DNA of 64,000 bases. It comes from Parvularcula sp. GTDB lineage: Bacteria; Pseudomonadota; Alphaproteobacteria; Caulobacterales; Parvularculaceae. Numbering within the stretch: position 1 is the stretch's first letter; every line of letters starts with the position of its first letter. The position numbers were made by a program, and so were the translations under genes. The DNA lies in assembly GCA_002704915.1 (NCBI GenBank), contig PAIP01000059.1, forward strand, positions 42,435 through 106,434. Direction: 5' to 3'. The notes beneath the pieces are model-generated. The model was not told the origin of the DNA. It did no database searches and saw only the letters and a program-made list of their open reading frames with translations. This document shows positions 15,798 through 24,938 of this stretch, in pieces.

Positions 15798-16126
15798 GGC
15801 AATTTCCTGATTCGTGAATAAGGCATTGTTAACCTGCCTCGACTGCGCCGTGAAACTGGCCGAATTTTAGGCTCCCGGCAATCACATGACTTGAAAACGC
15901 TTTTTCTAAACAGGCGCATTTTATGCGCATGGTAAATGTGCGCGGAGTGCGCATTTCTTTTTGCCGCACGTGGTGCGCATACGGATGAAATGCCTGTGCG
16001 CAATTGTCATCAATCTGAAACAAACGTGTCACTCGCCTGTCAAACGTCTGCTCTATCGGCACGGAGCAACGACGCGTGGGGCGTCGTCCTTTGTGCGTGA
16101 AACCTTTTCCTCCGGGGGTCTCTTCA
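15798..16126. other. 329-base divergent promoter region between prepilin peptidase and lipoprotein genes
   Basis: The region is visibly AT-richer than its neighbours. It has a GTTAAC palindrome at about 15828, close to the peptidase start, and the cluster of GTGCGCAT-like motifs described separately. No open frame with a ribosome site is present. Confidence 0.6.
15913..16003. promoter_or_regulatory. Cluster of six GTGCGCAT-like motifs upstream of the lipoprotein/TonB receptor genes
   Basis: Within 91 bases the core GCGC recurs in GGCGCATT (15913), ATGCGCAT (15923), GTGCGC (15938), GTGCGCAT (15947), GTGCGCAT (15973) and GTGCGCAA (15996). ATGCGCAT is a perfect 8-base palindrome. Repeated short palindromic cores at spacings of 9-26 bases suggest a multi-site operator for an unknown regulator of the peptidase, the lipoprotein, or both. 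Confidence 0.5.
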
Positions 16127-18979
16127 ATGAGCCAAATCTCGAAATTCAAATCTATTCTTCTTGCGGGCGCCGCGCTGACAGTTGCAGCCTGTACGCAAGG
16201 CAGCGACATCGAATCGCCGGGCGTCACAAATCCCGGCACGCCCCCGACGGGCGGCGGCGGCGGTGGAGGCGGTGGAACCGTTTCCGGCGACACCTGTCCT
16301 TCCGGCTTCGCCGCCGGCGCGAATGTGGATCGCGCTTCCGGCCCCGATCAGGTTGTCTGCGACATCGCCGGCACCTATCTCGCAAATATTGCGCTTCCCT
16401 ATAAAGACGATGACGGCGACGGCGTGCCGGTTGCGTATCGCATTGCCGGCCGCGTCAATATCGGCGAGGACATCGGCGCAGACGGTTCGGCGGGCAATCC
16501 GGCGGTGCTCACCATTCAGCCGGGCGTCACCCTTTTCGGCGAGTCCGGCAGCGACTTCATGGTCGTCAACCGCGGTTCGCGTATTGAAGCCGACGGCACG
16601 GCAGATGCGCCCATCGTTTTCACCAGCCGCGCTGACCTTGAAGGCACGCAGTCCGATCCGGACAACGCCATCGGCGAGTGGGGCGGTCTTGTGATCCTCG
16701 GCCGCGCGCCGATCAACCGCTGCGAAGGCGGCGGCACGCCGGGCATGGCGGACTGCGAAAACTTCATCGAAGGCGTGACCGCGCCGGAAGCGCAATATGG
16801 CGGCGGCGTCGCAACGGACAATTCGGGCACGCTGCGCTATGTGCGCGTTCAATATGCGGGCTTCCCGCTGTCCTCGGGCAATGAGCTGAACGGCATCTCC
16901 TTCGGCGGCGTCGGCAGCGACACGGTCGTCGACTATGTGCAGGTTCACAACAACTCCGACGACGGCATCGAGATGTTCGGCGGCACGGTGAATCTGAAGC
17001 ACATCGTCCTCACAGGCAATGACGACGACTCCCTCGACACCGACAATGGCTGGAACGGCAAAGTGCAGTTCCTCGTCGTCAGCCAGATCGACGGCCGCGG
17101 CGACAATGGCTTCGAAATGTCATCCGCAGGCACGACCGTGTCGCCGGCGACGAACCCGACAATCGCGAACTTCACCATTGTCGGGTCGACAAAAGCCGCC
17201 GATGCGGGCAACGCCATTCGTCTGAACTCCGGCCATATCGGCCGCTTCCTCAACGGCGTCGTGCAGGATCAGGACGAGTGCTTCCGCTGGCAGGACGCCG
17301 GCAATGACAACGCCACCTATGACGGCATCGGCGTCGATCCGACCTTCAATTCCGTTCTCTTCGATTGCGGAACCGGCGGTCTGACCATCGACGATCCGGA
17401 AACGCCGGCCGCCGTTGCTTCGGTTGCGGCTGACGCCAACAACTCGGAAGACACAAGCTCCATCACCGGGAACTTCCAGGCCGGCGCCAAAGAGCTGCCG
17501 CCCATGGCGACGCCTTTTGCGGTTGAAACGCTCGATCCGTTCTTTGTGGAAGCCGATTATCTCGGCGCCTTCGGTCCGGAAGAAACGGAAACCAACAACT
17601 GGGCGACCGGCTGGACTTTTGGCCTGTTCGCCGATCCGGGCTGCCCGGACGGCACGTCCGATACGGGCAACACCATCAACGGCACGCGCGTTTGTCTCCT
17701 GACCGGCACGCTTGACGGAGATTCGGGCGCCTATACCGAGGTCAGCCTGACTCGCGGCAACTTCTTCGAAATCGACGGCCGCGTTGATGTGGGCGTCGAT
17801 ATCGGCAATGACGGCCTCGAGCCGGATGGCGAGTCGATCGTGCTCAATATCGAGCCGGGTGTTTCGATCTTCGGCAACTCCGGCTCCGACTTCCTGGTCG
17901 TCAATCGCGGTTCGCAGATCTTCGCGAACGGCACGCGTCAGAACCCGGTTGTCTTCACCTCTGAAGCGGACCTTCAGGATGCGGTTGACCCTTCCCTGCG
18001 TCTCGACTCCATTGGTGAGTGGGGTGGTCTTGTGATCCTCGGCCGTGCGCCGATCAATCGCTGCGAAGGCGGCGGCACGCCGGGCGCAGCGGATTGCGAG
18101 AACTTCATCGAAGGCGTGACCGCGCCGGAAGCCCAGTATGGCGGCGGGGTCGCAGGCGATAACTCCGGCATGCTGATGTATACGCTGGTCAAATTCGCCG
18201 GCTTCCCGCTCTCCTCGGGCAACGAGCTGAACGGCATCTCCTTCGGCGGCGTCGGCTCGGGCACCACGGTTGAGTATGTCCAGGTTCACAACAACTCCGA
18301 CGACGGCATCGAGATGTTCGGCGGCACGGTCGATCTGAAACACATCGTTCTGACCGGCAATGACGACGACTCGCTCGACACCGACAATGGCTGGAACGGC
18401 AACGCTCAGTTCGTGATCGTCAAACAGCGCGACGGCCGTGGCGACAACGGTTTCGAGATGTCGTCAGCCGGCACCGCGGTGTCGCCGGCGACCAATCCGA
18501 CGATCGCCAACTTCACGATCTTCGGCACGACCAAAATGACCGATCCGGGCAACGCCATCCGCATCAATAGCGGTCATATCGGACGGTTCATCAACGGCGT
18601 GATCACCGATGAGGATGAGTGCTTCCGCTGGCAGGATGCGGGCGACGGCAACGCCACCTATGACGGCCTCGGCGTCGATCCGACTTTCAACAATTCGCTG
18701 TTCGATTGCGGAACGGGCGGTCTGACCATCGACTCGCCGGAAACGCCGGCGGCGGTCGCCTCCATCGGCGCCGACGCGTCCAATACGACGGCCGTCGACG
18801 TCAACCTGATCGACGACTTCATCAATGATACGGCGGCGGCGGGGCGCACGGCCTTCACCGACCTCCCGACCAATGTCGATCCGTTCTTCGAAGACGTGTC
18901 CTATATCGGCGCCGTCGAAGATCAGAACGACGACTGGTGGGACGAGTGGAGCTGCGGTCTCGCTGCGGACGATTGCTAA
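16127..18979 (+). CDS. Large two-domain beta-helix-like lipoprotein, probable partner of the TonB receptor
   Basis: A 950-residue lipoprotein: signal with lipobox (VAAC, Cys about 21), a Gly-rich linker (TGGGGGGGGG), then two homologous halves of about 447 residues. Each half opens with a Cys-containing segment (CPSGFAAG or CPDGTSDTG). It then runs through the shared strings GSDFMVVNRGS or GSDFLVVNRGS, GEWGGLVILGRAPINRC, SFGGVGS, NNSDDGIEMFGGTV and TGNDDDSLDTDNGWNG. Short strand repeats rich in Gly, Asn and Asp suggest a right-handed beta-helix, with Asp clusters that could bind calcium. No catalytic motif is recognised. It lies just upstream of a TonB receptor and the gsp operon, so secretion to the cell surface by the T2SS and partnership with the receptor are inferred, not shown. 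Confidence 0.85.
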   Translation: MSQISKFKSILLAGAALTVAACTQGSDIESPGVTNPGTPPTGGGGGGGGGTVSGDTCPSGFAAGANVDRASGPDQVVCDIAGTYLANIALPYKDDDGDGVPVAYRIAGRVNIGEDIGADGSAGNPAVLTIQPGVTLFGESGSDFMVVNRGSRIEADGTADAPIVFTSRADLEGTQSDPDNAIGEWGGLVILGRAPINRCEGGGTPGMADCENFIEGVTAPEAQYGGGVATDNSGTLRYVRVQYAGFPLSSGNELNGISFGGVGSDTVVDYVQVHNNSDDGIEMFGGTVNLKHIVLTGNDDDSLDTDNGWNGKVQFLVVSQIDGRGDNGFEMSSAGTTVSPATNPTIANFTIVGSTKAADAGNAIRLNSGHIGRFLNGVVQDQDECFRWQDAGNDNATYDGIGVDPTFNSVLFDCGTGGLTIDDPETPAAVASVAADANNSEDTSSITGNFQAGAKELPPMATPFAVETLDPFFVEADYLGAFGPEETETNNWATGWTFGLFADPGCPDGTSDTGNTINGTRVCLLTGTLDGDSGAYTEVSLTRGNFFEIDGRVDVGVDIGNDGLEPDGESIVLNIEPGVSIFGNSGSDFLVVNRGSQIFANGTRQNPVVFTSEADLQDAVDPSLRLDSIGEWGGLVILGRAPINRCEGGGTPGAADCENFIEGVTAPEAQYGGGVAGDNSGMLMYTLVKFAGFPLSSGNELNGISFGGVGSGTTVEYVQVHNNSDDGIEMFGGTVDLKHIVLTGNDDDSLDTDNGWNGNAQFVIVKQRDGRGDNGFEMSSAGTAVSPATNPTIANFTIFGTTKMTDPGNAIRINSGHIGRFINGVITDEDECFRWQDAGDGNATYDGLGVDPTFNNSLFDCGTGGLTIDSPETPAAVASIGADASNTTAVDVNLIDDFINDTAAAGRTAFTDLPTNVDPFFEDVSYIGAVEDQNDDWWDEWSCGLAADDC
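16290..18976 (+). repeat. Internal tandem duplication within the lipoprotein gene (period 1341 bases)
   Basis: Half one spans roughly 16290-17632 and half two 17633-18976. Matching segments are offset by exactly 1341 bases (447 codons), for example the GAGTGGGGC region at 16676 and 18017. The central 740 bases of each half are nearly identical at DNA level; the outer parts have diverged. This is an in-frame gene duplication and fusion. Confidence 0.85.
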
Positions 18980-18994
18980 GGACGAGTGATAGTG

Positions 18995-19020
18995 CGGCGC
19001 GCTCCTTAAGGAGCGCGCCG
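18995..19020. repeat. Perfect 26-base palindrome between lipoprotein and TonB receptor genes
   Basis: The arm CGGCGCGCTCCTT is followed at once by its exact reverse complement, giving a 13-bp perfect inverted repeat with no spacer. No T-run follows, so it is not a standard terminator. It could be an mRNA-stabilising hairpin, a partial terminator that sets the ratio of the two products, or a protein-binding site. Confidence 0.75.
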
Positions 19021-19061
19021 AGCTTCCTTTCTCACGAAATCAGATCAGGGTAATTATTGTC

Positions 19062-21719
19062 ATGAAGCCGTATCAAACATTCGGGAGCGCGCTGCTCGCA
19101 TCGACGATGCTCATCGCTCCCTCTGCGTTCGCGCAGGACGCAGGGACGGAAGGGTCGGGAACCGGCAGCAGCCTTTCTTCTTTCCAGCCCACCTATTCCG
19201 ACGAGATCGTGGTCCGCGGCCGCAACATTCCGGAGCCGCAGCGCGCAACCTCTCAAGTCGCAACCTTCTTGAACGCAGACGATTTGCAACGCACAGGCGA
19301 CGACAACGCCGCGCTGGCGCTGACCCGCCTCAGCGGTCTCAGCGTCGTCGGCGGCAAGTTCGCCTATGTCCGCGGTCTCGGCGACCGTTATTCTTCCGCG
19401 CGCCTGAACGGGTCTCCTCTGCCGAGCCCGGAGCCGTTGAAGCGTACCGTGCCGCTGGACCTGTTCCCGTCCAATATTCTTGCAGGCGCTACGGTGCAGA
19501 AAACCTTTTCGCCGAATTATCCGGGCGAATTTGGCGGCGGCATCATCGACCTTCAGACCCTGCGCAAGCCGGACGAGAACTTCCTTAACGTCAAGCTTGG
19601 CATCGGCGCCAATCTCGTCACGACGGCTCGCGAAGGCCTTTACGTCAATGGCGGCGATCTCGACTGGCTTGGCTATGATGACGGCATTCGCAGCATGCCG
19701 GATGAGCTGCAGGCGGTTGTCAATACTGATCAGGAGCTGTCTGACCTGGACCCGGCGGTTCAGGAAGCGGTTGGCGAAAGCCTCGTCAATTCGCCTCTTT
19801 CCGTTATTCAGGAAGGCAGCCTGGGGCCGAATTTCGAAGGCTCTGTCGATGGCGGCAAATATTGGGATATGGATAGCGGAGCGACGTTCTCCATCCTGGG
19901 CGTTGTCGGCTACAAGCAGGACTGGACGACGGAACAAGCCGTGCGCCAGCTCGCCTCTGAAGAGCGGGTCGGAATCAACTCGACCCAAACAGAAACCGCG
20001 CTTGATGTCACTGTTAATGGGCTGCTGACTGCAGCTCTTGAGATGGATCGTCACGCCTTCTCGTTGACCGGTCTTTATATCCATTCGACCCGAAAGGAAG
20101 CGCAGGTACAGCAAGGTTTCAACTTTAACGCTGACGGCGCTGGCGGTTTTGTCACCGAGGCGAACTCCTGGCTCGAGCGCGCCTTGATGATGGGGCAGGC
20201 GGCGGGCGAACACGATCTGAGCGATCAGTTTGCGGTCAACTGGCGTGGCGCATTTGCGCGGTCTACCCGCGATGCGCCTTATGAACGCACCCTCGAAAAC
20301 AGGTCGGCACCCATCGACGAAAACGACAATGTCGTTGGTCCGCCATCGATTGTTTTCAACACGCGTCACAATATCAATTTCTCGGAGCTGACCGACGACA
20401 CCTGGAGTGGCGGCGCTGAACTCCTCTGGTATGTGCCGGTTTCCGGCGCCCGCGAAGCGACGATCTCCGCAGGCTACGAATACAGCGATAATGACCGCGA
20501 GTTCATTTCCGATCCGTTCAACTTCACGTTGAACACGTCGATCCCGATCGATGTGGCTCAAGCCCGCATCGATTTCGCCTATTCGCCGGATAATATCGAT
20601 CCGAACCGGTTCAAGCTGATCGACACCAATACCCAAGGCGTCAACTCCTATAATGGCGAGTTGACGACCCATGCGGGCTACGCCCAGATCGATGCGGAGC
20701 TGATTTCCACGATCCGCACCACGGCGGGCGTTCGCTATGAGACCGCCGATCAGTCCGTGGACGTCTTTGACCGGTTCAACGACTCCAGCGCGTTCGACAC
20801 ATCCTTGTCGAACGATTACTGGCTGCCGTCGGCGATGGTGACCTGGAACTTCACGGATAACATGCAGTTCCGCGTTGGTTACTCTCATACCATCGCGCGC
20901 CCGCAATTCCGCGAGCTTGCCGCCTCGCAGTTCACCGATCCTGAGACGGACCGGATTTATTTCGGCAACTCCAATCTGACGGATAGCAAGTTCAGAAACT
21001 ATGACGCTCGTTATGAATTTTATCTCGGGCGCAACCAGTTCCTGACACTGGCTGGTTTCTATAAGACCATCGACAAGCCGATTGAAGAAATCCAATTCAC
21101 GACGACCGACTTTTCGTTCCAGTCGAGCTTCATCAACTCGCCCAAAGCCGAGCTCCTTGGCGGCGAGTTCGAATATCGCACACGCTTCTTCCTGCCGGGC
21201 GATGGCTGGCTTGCCGATCAGGAATGGTTGTTCTCGGTCAACTACACCTACACGGAATCGGAAATCGTCGTCGGGGCTGGCGACACGATTACCGAACGCG
21301 ACGGCGATATCGTGGCGGCATCGTCCTACGGCCTCGACGGATCTCCGATGGTCGGCACGCCGAAACACATTGTGAACACCCAATTCGGTTGGGAAGGCGA
21401 GAATACGCAGTTCACCATCCTCGGGGGGTGGGTCTCCGAGCGTCTTCTGGCGCGCGGCGAAGCCCTGACAAAGGCGAACCGTCTCCTCGATGTCTATGAA
21501 AAACCGGGTTTCCAGCTTGACGCGGTTTTCCGCCACAGGGTGAACATCCACGGCACGGATTTCACGATCGGGCTGGCTGGGCGCAATCTTCTTGCTACCA
21601 AGCATATCGAGGAGCAACGGGGCGTTGACGACCCGGATCGGGCGCCCGACGGCATCGTCGACTTTAATACCTATGAGCGTGGGCGCAGTCTTTCGGCCAG
21701 CCTCACGGCGCATTTCTAG
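19062..21719 (+). CDS. TonB-dependent outer-membrane receptor
   Basis: An 885-residue receptor with a signal peptide (cut near AFA-QD), a TonB-box-like DEIVVRG near residue 47, a plug domain and a 22-strand barrel ending in an aromatic residue (SLTAHF). The plug has the segments FAYVRGLGDRYSSARLNG and PLDLFPSNILAGATVQKTFS, typical of a TonB-receptor subgroup common in alphaproteobacteria. The substrate is unknown. It would import a ligand across the outer membrane using TonB energy. It follows the beta-helix-like lipoprotein gene with only the palindrome between, and precedes gspC. A clear terminator lies downstream. Confidence 0.95.
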   Translation: MKPYQTFGSALLASTMLIAPSAFAQDAGTEGSGTGSSLSSFQPTYSDEIVVRGRNIPEPQRATSQVATFLNADDLQRTGDDNAALALTRLSGLSVVGGKFAYVRGLGDRYSSARLNGSPLPSPEPLKRTVPLDLFPSNILAGATVQKTFSPNYPGEFGGGIIDLQTLRKPDENFLNVKLGIGANLVTTAREGLYVNGGDLDWLGYDDGIRSMPDELQAVVNTDQELSDLDPAVQEAVGESLVNSPLSVIQEGSLGPNFEGSVDGGKYWDMDSGATFSILGVVGYKQDWTTEQAVRQLASEERVGINSTQTETALDVTVNGLLTAALEMDRHAFSLTGLYIHSTRKEAQVQQGFNFNADGAGGFVTEANSWLERALMMGQAAGEHDLSDQFAVNWRGAFARSTRDAPYERTLENRSAPIDENDNVVGPPSIVFNTRHNINFSELTDDTWSGGAELLWYVPVSGAREATISAGYEYSDNDREFISDPFNFTLNTSIPIDVAQARIDFAYSPDNIDPNRFKLIDTNTQGVNSYNGELTTHAGYAQIDAELISTIRTTAGVRYETADQSVDVFDRFNDSSAFDTSLSNDYWLPSAMVTWNFTDNMQFRVGYSHTIARPQFRELAASQFTDPETDRIYFGNSNLTDSKFRNYDARYEFYLGRNQFLTLAGFYKTIDKPIEEIQFTTTDFSFQSSFINSPKAELLGGEFEYRTRFFLPGDGWLADQEWLFSVNYTYTESEIVVGAGDTITERDGDIVAASSYGLDGSPMVGTPKHIVNTQFGWEGENTQFTILGGWVSERLLARGEALTKANRLLDVYEKPGFQLDAVFRHRVNIHGTDFTIGLAGRNLLATKHIEEQRGVDDPDRAPDGIVDFNTYERGRSLSASLTAHF

Positions 21720-21770
21720 GTTCGGGCGGGGAGAGTTAGAAACGTCCTGTTAACCAGTTGCGTAATCCTG

Positions 21771-21810
21771 AAACCCGGCGGGCCGTCAGCGGCGCCGCCG
21801 GGTTTTTCTT
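21771..21810 (+). terminator. Rho-independent terminator after the TonB receptor gene
   Basis: AAACCCGGCGG pairs with CCGCCGGGTTT over 11 bp across a 13-base loop that can itself pair, and the stem ends in TTTTTCTT. It separates the receptor unit from the gsp operon. Confidence 0.85.
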
Positions 21811-21881
21811 TCCGAAACGTTAAAGATGGGCCGGCGCAGCTCACGACCGCAGGGCTCGGCAGGTGAATATTCAAGGAATTT

Positions 21882-21902
21882 CAGGGCTTTTGCCCTGTTT
21901 TT
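21882..21902 (+). terminator. Second terminator-like hairpin in the gspC leader
   Basis: CAGGGC-tttt-GCCCTG followed by TTTTT, reading toward gspC. It lies about 70 bases before the gspC start. It may back up the first terminator or act as an attenuator if the gsp promoter lies upstream of it (for example near the AT-rich GAATATTC at 21866). Confidence 0.6.
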
Positions 21903-21970
21903 GGAACAGAATTTGAATGAAAATCGTCCAGACGAGAGTGGGCGGCTTCTCATCGGTTTGCTAAAGCTTT

Positions 21971-22909
21971 TTGCGTTATGAAAAGCAGGTGGGCCGAAAA
22001 GGCGACAGACCGGGTAAGGCGTTAAGCAAGGTGGCGGGTCTTGAACTTCGAAGAGGGTTTGGCGCGCCCGCATTTTTGCGGGGCGAACGGGCCCGCGCGC
22101 TCGGCCCCCGGATCGTCGAATGGGCGCTGATCGCCGTGATCGCCTTTTTGCTGGCCCGCACAGCCATCGCCTTCTTCGCGCCCCTGCCTGTTCCCGCCGG
22201 CGATCAACTTGCAGCTCTGCCCGCGACGAAATCCGGCGGCGCGACGCCTCTTGAGGGACGTAATCCGTTTCCGGCCGCCGTGGTTGATGCGGCGCCCGTC
22301 GAGACCGGCCCCGATCTCGCCGAGACAGCGCTCGATCTGACGCTGACCGGCGTCTGGCCCGGTGATGACAATAGCTCCGCCATCATTCAGCGTCCGGACG
22401 GAAGGCAAAAACGCTTTGCCGTCGGCGATGAAATCGTTTCCGGCGTCCGGCTTGTGGCGGTTTATTCCGATCAGGTCGTAATCGAGCAAAACGGCGTGCG
22501 CGAGTCCCTGCGGTTTGAATCCAAAATCACCGCCCCGCGCGCAATCCAAAATACAAACCGGCCGGCAACTGAAAATGCGCGCGATGCTGCGCCCGAAAAC
22601 AAGATAGAGAATGCGCCGGCAGGGAGCGATCTCAGCGGCGCCTTCCGGCTGGCGCCAGGCGTCGATCCCGCCGGCAAGCCCGCGATCCTTCTTTATGCCG
22701 GTCGAGACCGGGCAACATTCGAAGCGACGGGATTGCGCGACGGCGATGTCTTACGCCTCGTGAACGGCTCGGCGCCGCCGAACGAACCGAACGAACTCGC
22801 TGCGATGATGAGCCAATTCATGAAATCGGGCGCTGCGACCATTGTGATCGAACGCAATGGCGCCATGCAAAAAATCGAGCTGTCGCGAGACGGATCAGGG
22901 GATGAGTAA
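21971..22909 (+). CDS. gspC: Type II secretion protein GspC (inner-membrane link to the secretin)
   Basis: A protein of up to 312 residues. One membrane helix (IVEWALIAVIAFLLARTAIAFF, about residues 48-69) is preceded by a basic cytoplasmic tail. The periplasmic homology-region domain follows (LDLTLTGVWPGDDNSSAIIQ, then RFAVGDEIVSGVRLVAVYSD), and a C-terminal PDZ-like domain (ATFEATGLRDGDVLRLVNG). GspC connects the inner-membrane platform to GspD. The start is uncertain: TTG at 21971 opens the frame, and GTG at 21989 is an alternative that loses six residues. The stop overlaps gspD as TAATG. It is the first gene of the gspCDEFGHIJKLMN operon. Confidence 0.85.
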   Translation: MRYEKQVGRKGDRPGKALSKVAGLELRRGFGAPAFLRGERARALGPRIVEWALIAVIAFLLARTAIAFFAPLPVPAGDQLAALPATKSGGATPLEGRNPFPAAVVDAAPVETGPDLAETALDLTLTGVWPGDDNSSAIIQRPDGRQKRFAVGDEIVSGVRLVAVYSDQVVIEQNGVRESLRFESKITAPRAIQNTNRPATENARDAAPENKIENAPAGSDLSGAFRLAPGVDPAGKPAILLYAGRDRATFEATGLRDGDVLRLVNGSAPPNEPNELAAMMSQFMKSGAATIVIERNGAMQKIELSRDGSGDE

Positions 22910-24924
22910 TGTTGTTGTGTCGTAAAATCCTTGCCGCTTGCAGCGGCGTCGTCTTGTGGGCCGCCGCGCCGCATGCCCTCGCGCAGGAGAATTGCGGCGA
23001 AGCCTTGAATTATGAAGATGCCGACATCCGGGCGGTCATTGACGAAATCGCCATTCGCACCGGCCGCACCTTTCTGCTCGATCCGGCGGTGCAGGGGCGC
23101 GTCACGGTAAAATCGCCGCCCAATGGCGGTCTCTGCGCCGACGAGGCCTGGGAGTTGTTCCAGGCGATGCTGAGGGTCAATGATTTCGTGGCGACCCCGG
23201 TGGGCGATGGAAAATACCGCATCGTTCCCTTACAGGAAGCGGCGCGCACGGCGGGCCCTGTGGGCGAGGGCGTGGGCTCGGACCTCACCACGCAGATTGT
23301 GCGTCTCAACTATGTGGACGCGCGCGAAGCGGCGGCGAACCTGGCGCAGATCATCGGGAATAATGGCGTGGTCAGCCCGGTGCGGTCAGGCAACGCCGTC
23401 ATCATCGTCGACACCGCCGACAATGTGGAGCGCATTCGTCAGGTTCTCAGACAACTCGACCGCGACATGACCGTCTATCGCACCATCGCGTTGGAGCACG
23501 CTTCCGCAACCGAGATTGCGCGGCTTGTGCGCGAACTGGCGCAGGAAATGACCGAAGAGGGCGGCGGTCGCGCCGCCTATAGCGTCGTTGCGGTTGAGGC
23601 CAGCAATTCCCTTTTGATCCGCGCCGAGCCGGCCCTCATGCGCCGTCTTGAACTCGTCATCGGCGAGCTCGACCAATATGGGGAGGCCTCTTCGGAACTC
23701 ACCGTCGTGCATCTGAACCACGCCAACGCCGAAGAGCTTGCGCCCTTGCTTGAGGAAGTCGCAAATAATACCCGTAGCAGTGGCTCCGGCGAAGGAACCG
23801 TCTCCAGTAATCGCGCCACGATTTCCTTCCACAAGGCGACCAACTCCATCATCATCAATGGCGACGCCAATATTCAGCGAACGCTTCAGAATGTGATCGC
23901 CGAGCTCGATGTGCGGCGCCCGCAGGTGCAGGTGGAAGCCATTGTTGTCGAGATTTCGGACACGGCGGCGCGCGAGCTTGGCGTTCAGTATTTTCTGACC
24001 GGCGACAATATTCCGTTCTCGGCGACCAATTATTCCGCTGCGCCGAACATTTTTCCGGCCGCCGGCGCGGCGCTGCTCAACAGCTCTCGTTACAGCGGCA
24101 TTTTCGAAACGCCGACAACCACCGTTGTCGATGACGGCGTTCAGACTCAAAGCGAGACCGAGGGTATTCAGTCGGAGCTCGCCAGACAGGCGCTGCAATC
24201 CTTGCTAGGCGTTCAGGGCCTTGCGCTTGGCGGCGGTTTCGAATTTGGCGATGGAAACATTTTCGGCGGCATTCTGACGGCGCTCAAGAACGACGCGGAT
24301 TCGAATGTCCTTTCGACGCCGTCTGTCGTGACCCTCAACAATGAAACAGCGCGTCTGCAGGTCGGCCAGGAGATCCCGATCACCACAGGTGAAGCGATCG
24401 GAGATGACTTCACCAACGCTTTCCGCACCATATCCCGCGAACAGGTGGGCGTCATTCTGGAAGTGACGCCGCAGATCAATGACGGCGACACGGTGACGAT
24501 GCAGATCGTGCAGGAAATCTCCAGCATCGCCGGGCCCATCAACACCTCCTCCACCGATCTGATCACGAACAAGCGTGAGATTACGACCACGGCGCTGGTT
24601 GATGACGGCGACATCCTCGTCATCGGCGGGCTTATCGACGACACGCGCGAGGAGCGCTCGGAGAAGGTGCCGCTGTTGGGTGATATTCCCGGCGTCGGAA
24701 ACCTGTTCAGATCCTCCGCCAAAGAGCGCCGGCGTCAGAATCTGATGGTCTTCATCCGCCCGACTATCATTCGCGACAAGGAAACGGCGAACGCCGCGAC
24801 AAAACGCAAATTCGATTACATGCGCGCGCGCGAGCTGTTGCGGAACGGCGAGCCTGTTTCCGAAATGGAGCGTCTGATCAACGATGTGACCGGCGTCGCG
24901 CCGCCGGATGCGCAGCCGCAATAG
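22909..24924 (+). CDS. gspD: Type II secretion outer-membrane secretin GspD
   Basis: A 671-residue secretin with a signal peptide (cut near ALA-QE). The N0 domain (LNYEDADIRAVIDEIAIRTG) is followed by N1-N3 repeats (IVRLNYVDAREAAANLAQII, IALEHASATEIARLVREL, VVHLNHANAEELAPLLEEV). The C-terminal secretin domain has the characteristic VPLLGDIPGVGNLFRS and LMVFIRPTII. It forms the multimeric outer-membrane channel through which folded proteins leave the periplasm. It is not a lipoprotein, and a tail of about 45 residues after the secretin domain could be a pilotin-binding S-domain. Confidence 0.97.
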   Translation: MLLCRKILAACSGVVLWAAAPHALAQENCGEALNYEDADIRAVIDEIAIRTGRTFLLDPAVQGRVTVKSPPNGGLCADEAWELFQAMLRVNDFVATPVGDGKYRIVPLQEAARTAGPVGEGVGSDLTTQIVRLNYVDAREAAANLAQIIGNNGVVSPVRSGNAVIIVDTADNVERIRQVLRQLDRDMTVYRTIALEHASATEIARLVRELAQEMTEEGGGRAAYSVVAVEASNSLLIRAEPALMRRLELVIGELDQYGEASSELTVVHLNHANAEELAPLLEEVANNTRSSGSGEGTVSSNRATISFHKATNSIIINGDANIQRTLQNVIAELDVRRPQVQVEAIVVEISDTAARELGVQYFLTGDNIPFSATNYSAAPNIFPAAGAALLNSSRYSGIFETPTTTVVDDGVQTQSETEGIQSELARQALQSLLGVQGLALGGGFEFGDGNIFGGILTALKNDADSNVLSTPSVVTLNNETARLQVGQEIPITTGEAIGDDFTNAFRTISREQVGVILEVTPQINDGDTVTMQIVQEISSIAGPINTSSTDLITNKREITTTALVDDGDILVIGGLIDDTREERSEKVPLLGDIPGVGNLFRSSAKERRRQNLMVFIRPTIIRDKETANAATKRKFDYMRARELLRNGEPVSEMERLINDVTGVAPPDAQPQ

Positions 24925-24938
24925 GCGCGTGAGAGCTT

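Noticed and set aside
15826-15836. GTTAAC palindrome as a CtrA site for the prepilin peptidase gene
   Set aside because: Isolated TTAA-type motifs occur by chance; the second half at the right spacing is absent.
19032-21713. 893-residue open frame on the minus strand
   Set aside because: It mirrors the TonB receptor gene over its full length, has no ribosome site and reads as low-complexity Arg/Ala/Asp sequence. It is a GC-driven shadow.
21786-22073. 95-residue minus-strand open frame upstream of gspC
   Set aside because: It crosses the receptor terminator and the gspC start; Arg/Pro/Ser-rich composition typical of chance frames.
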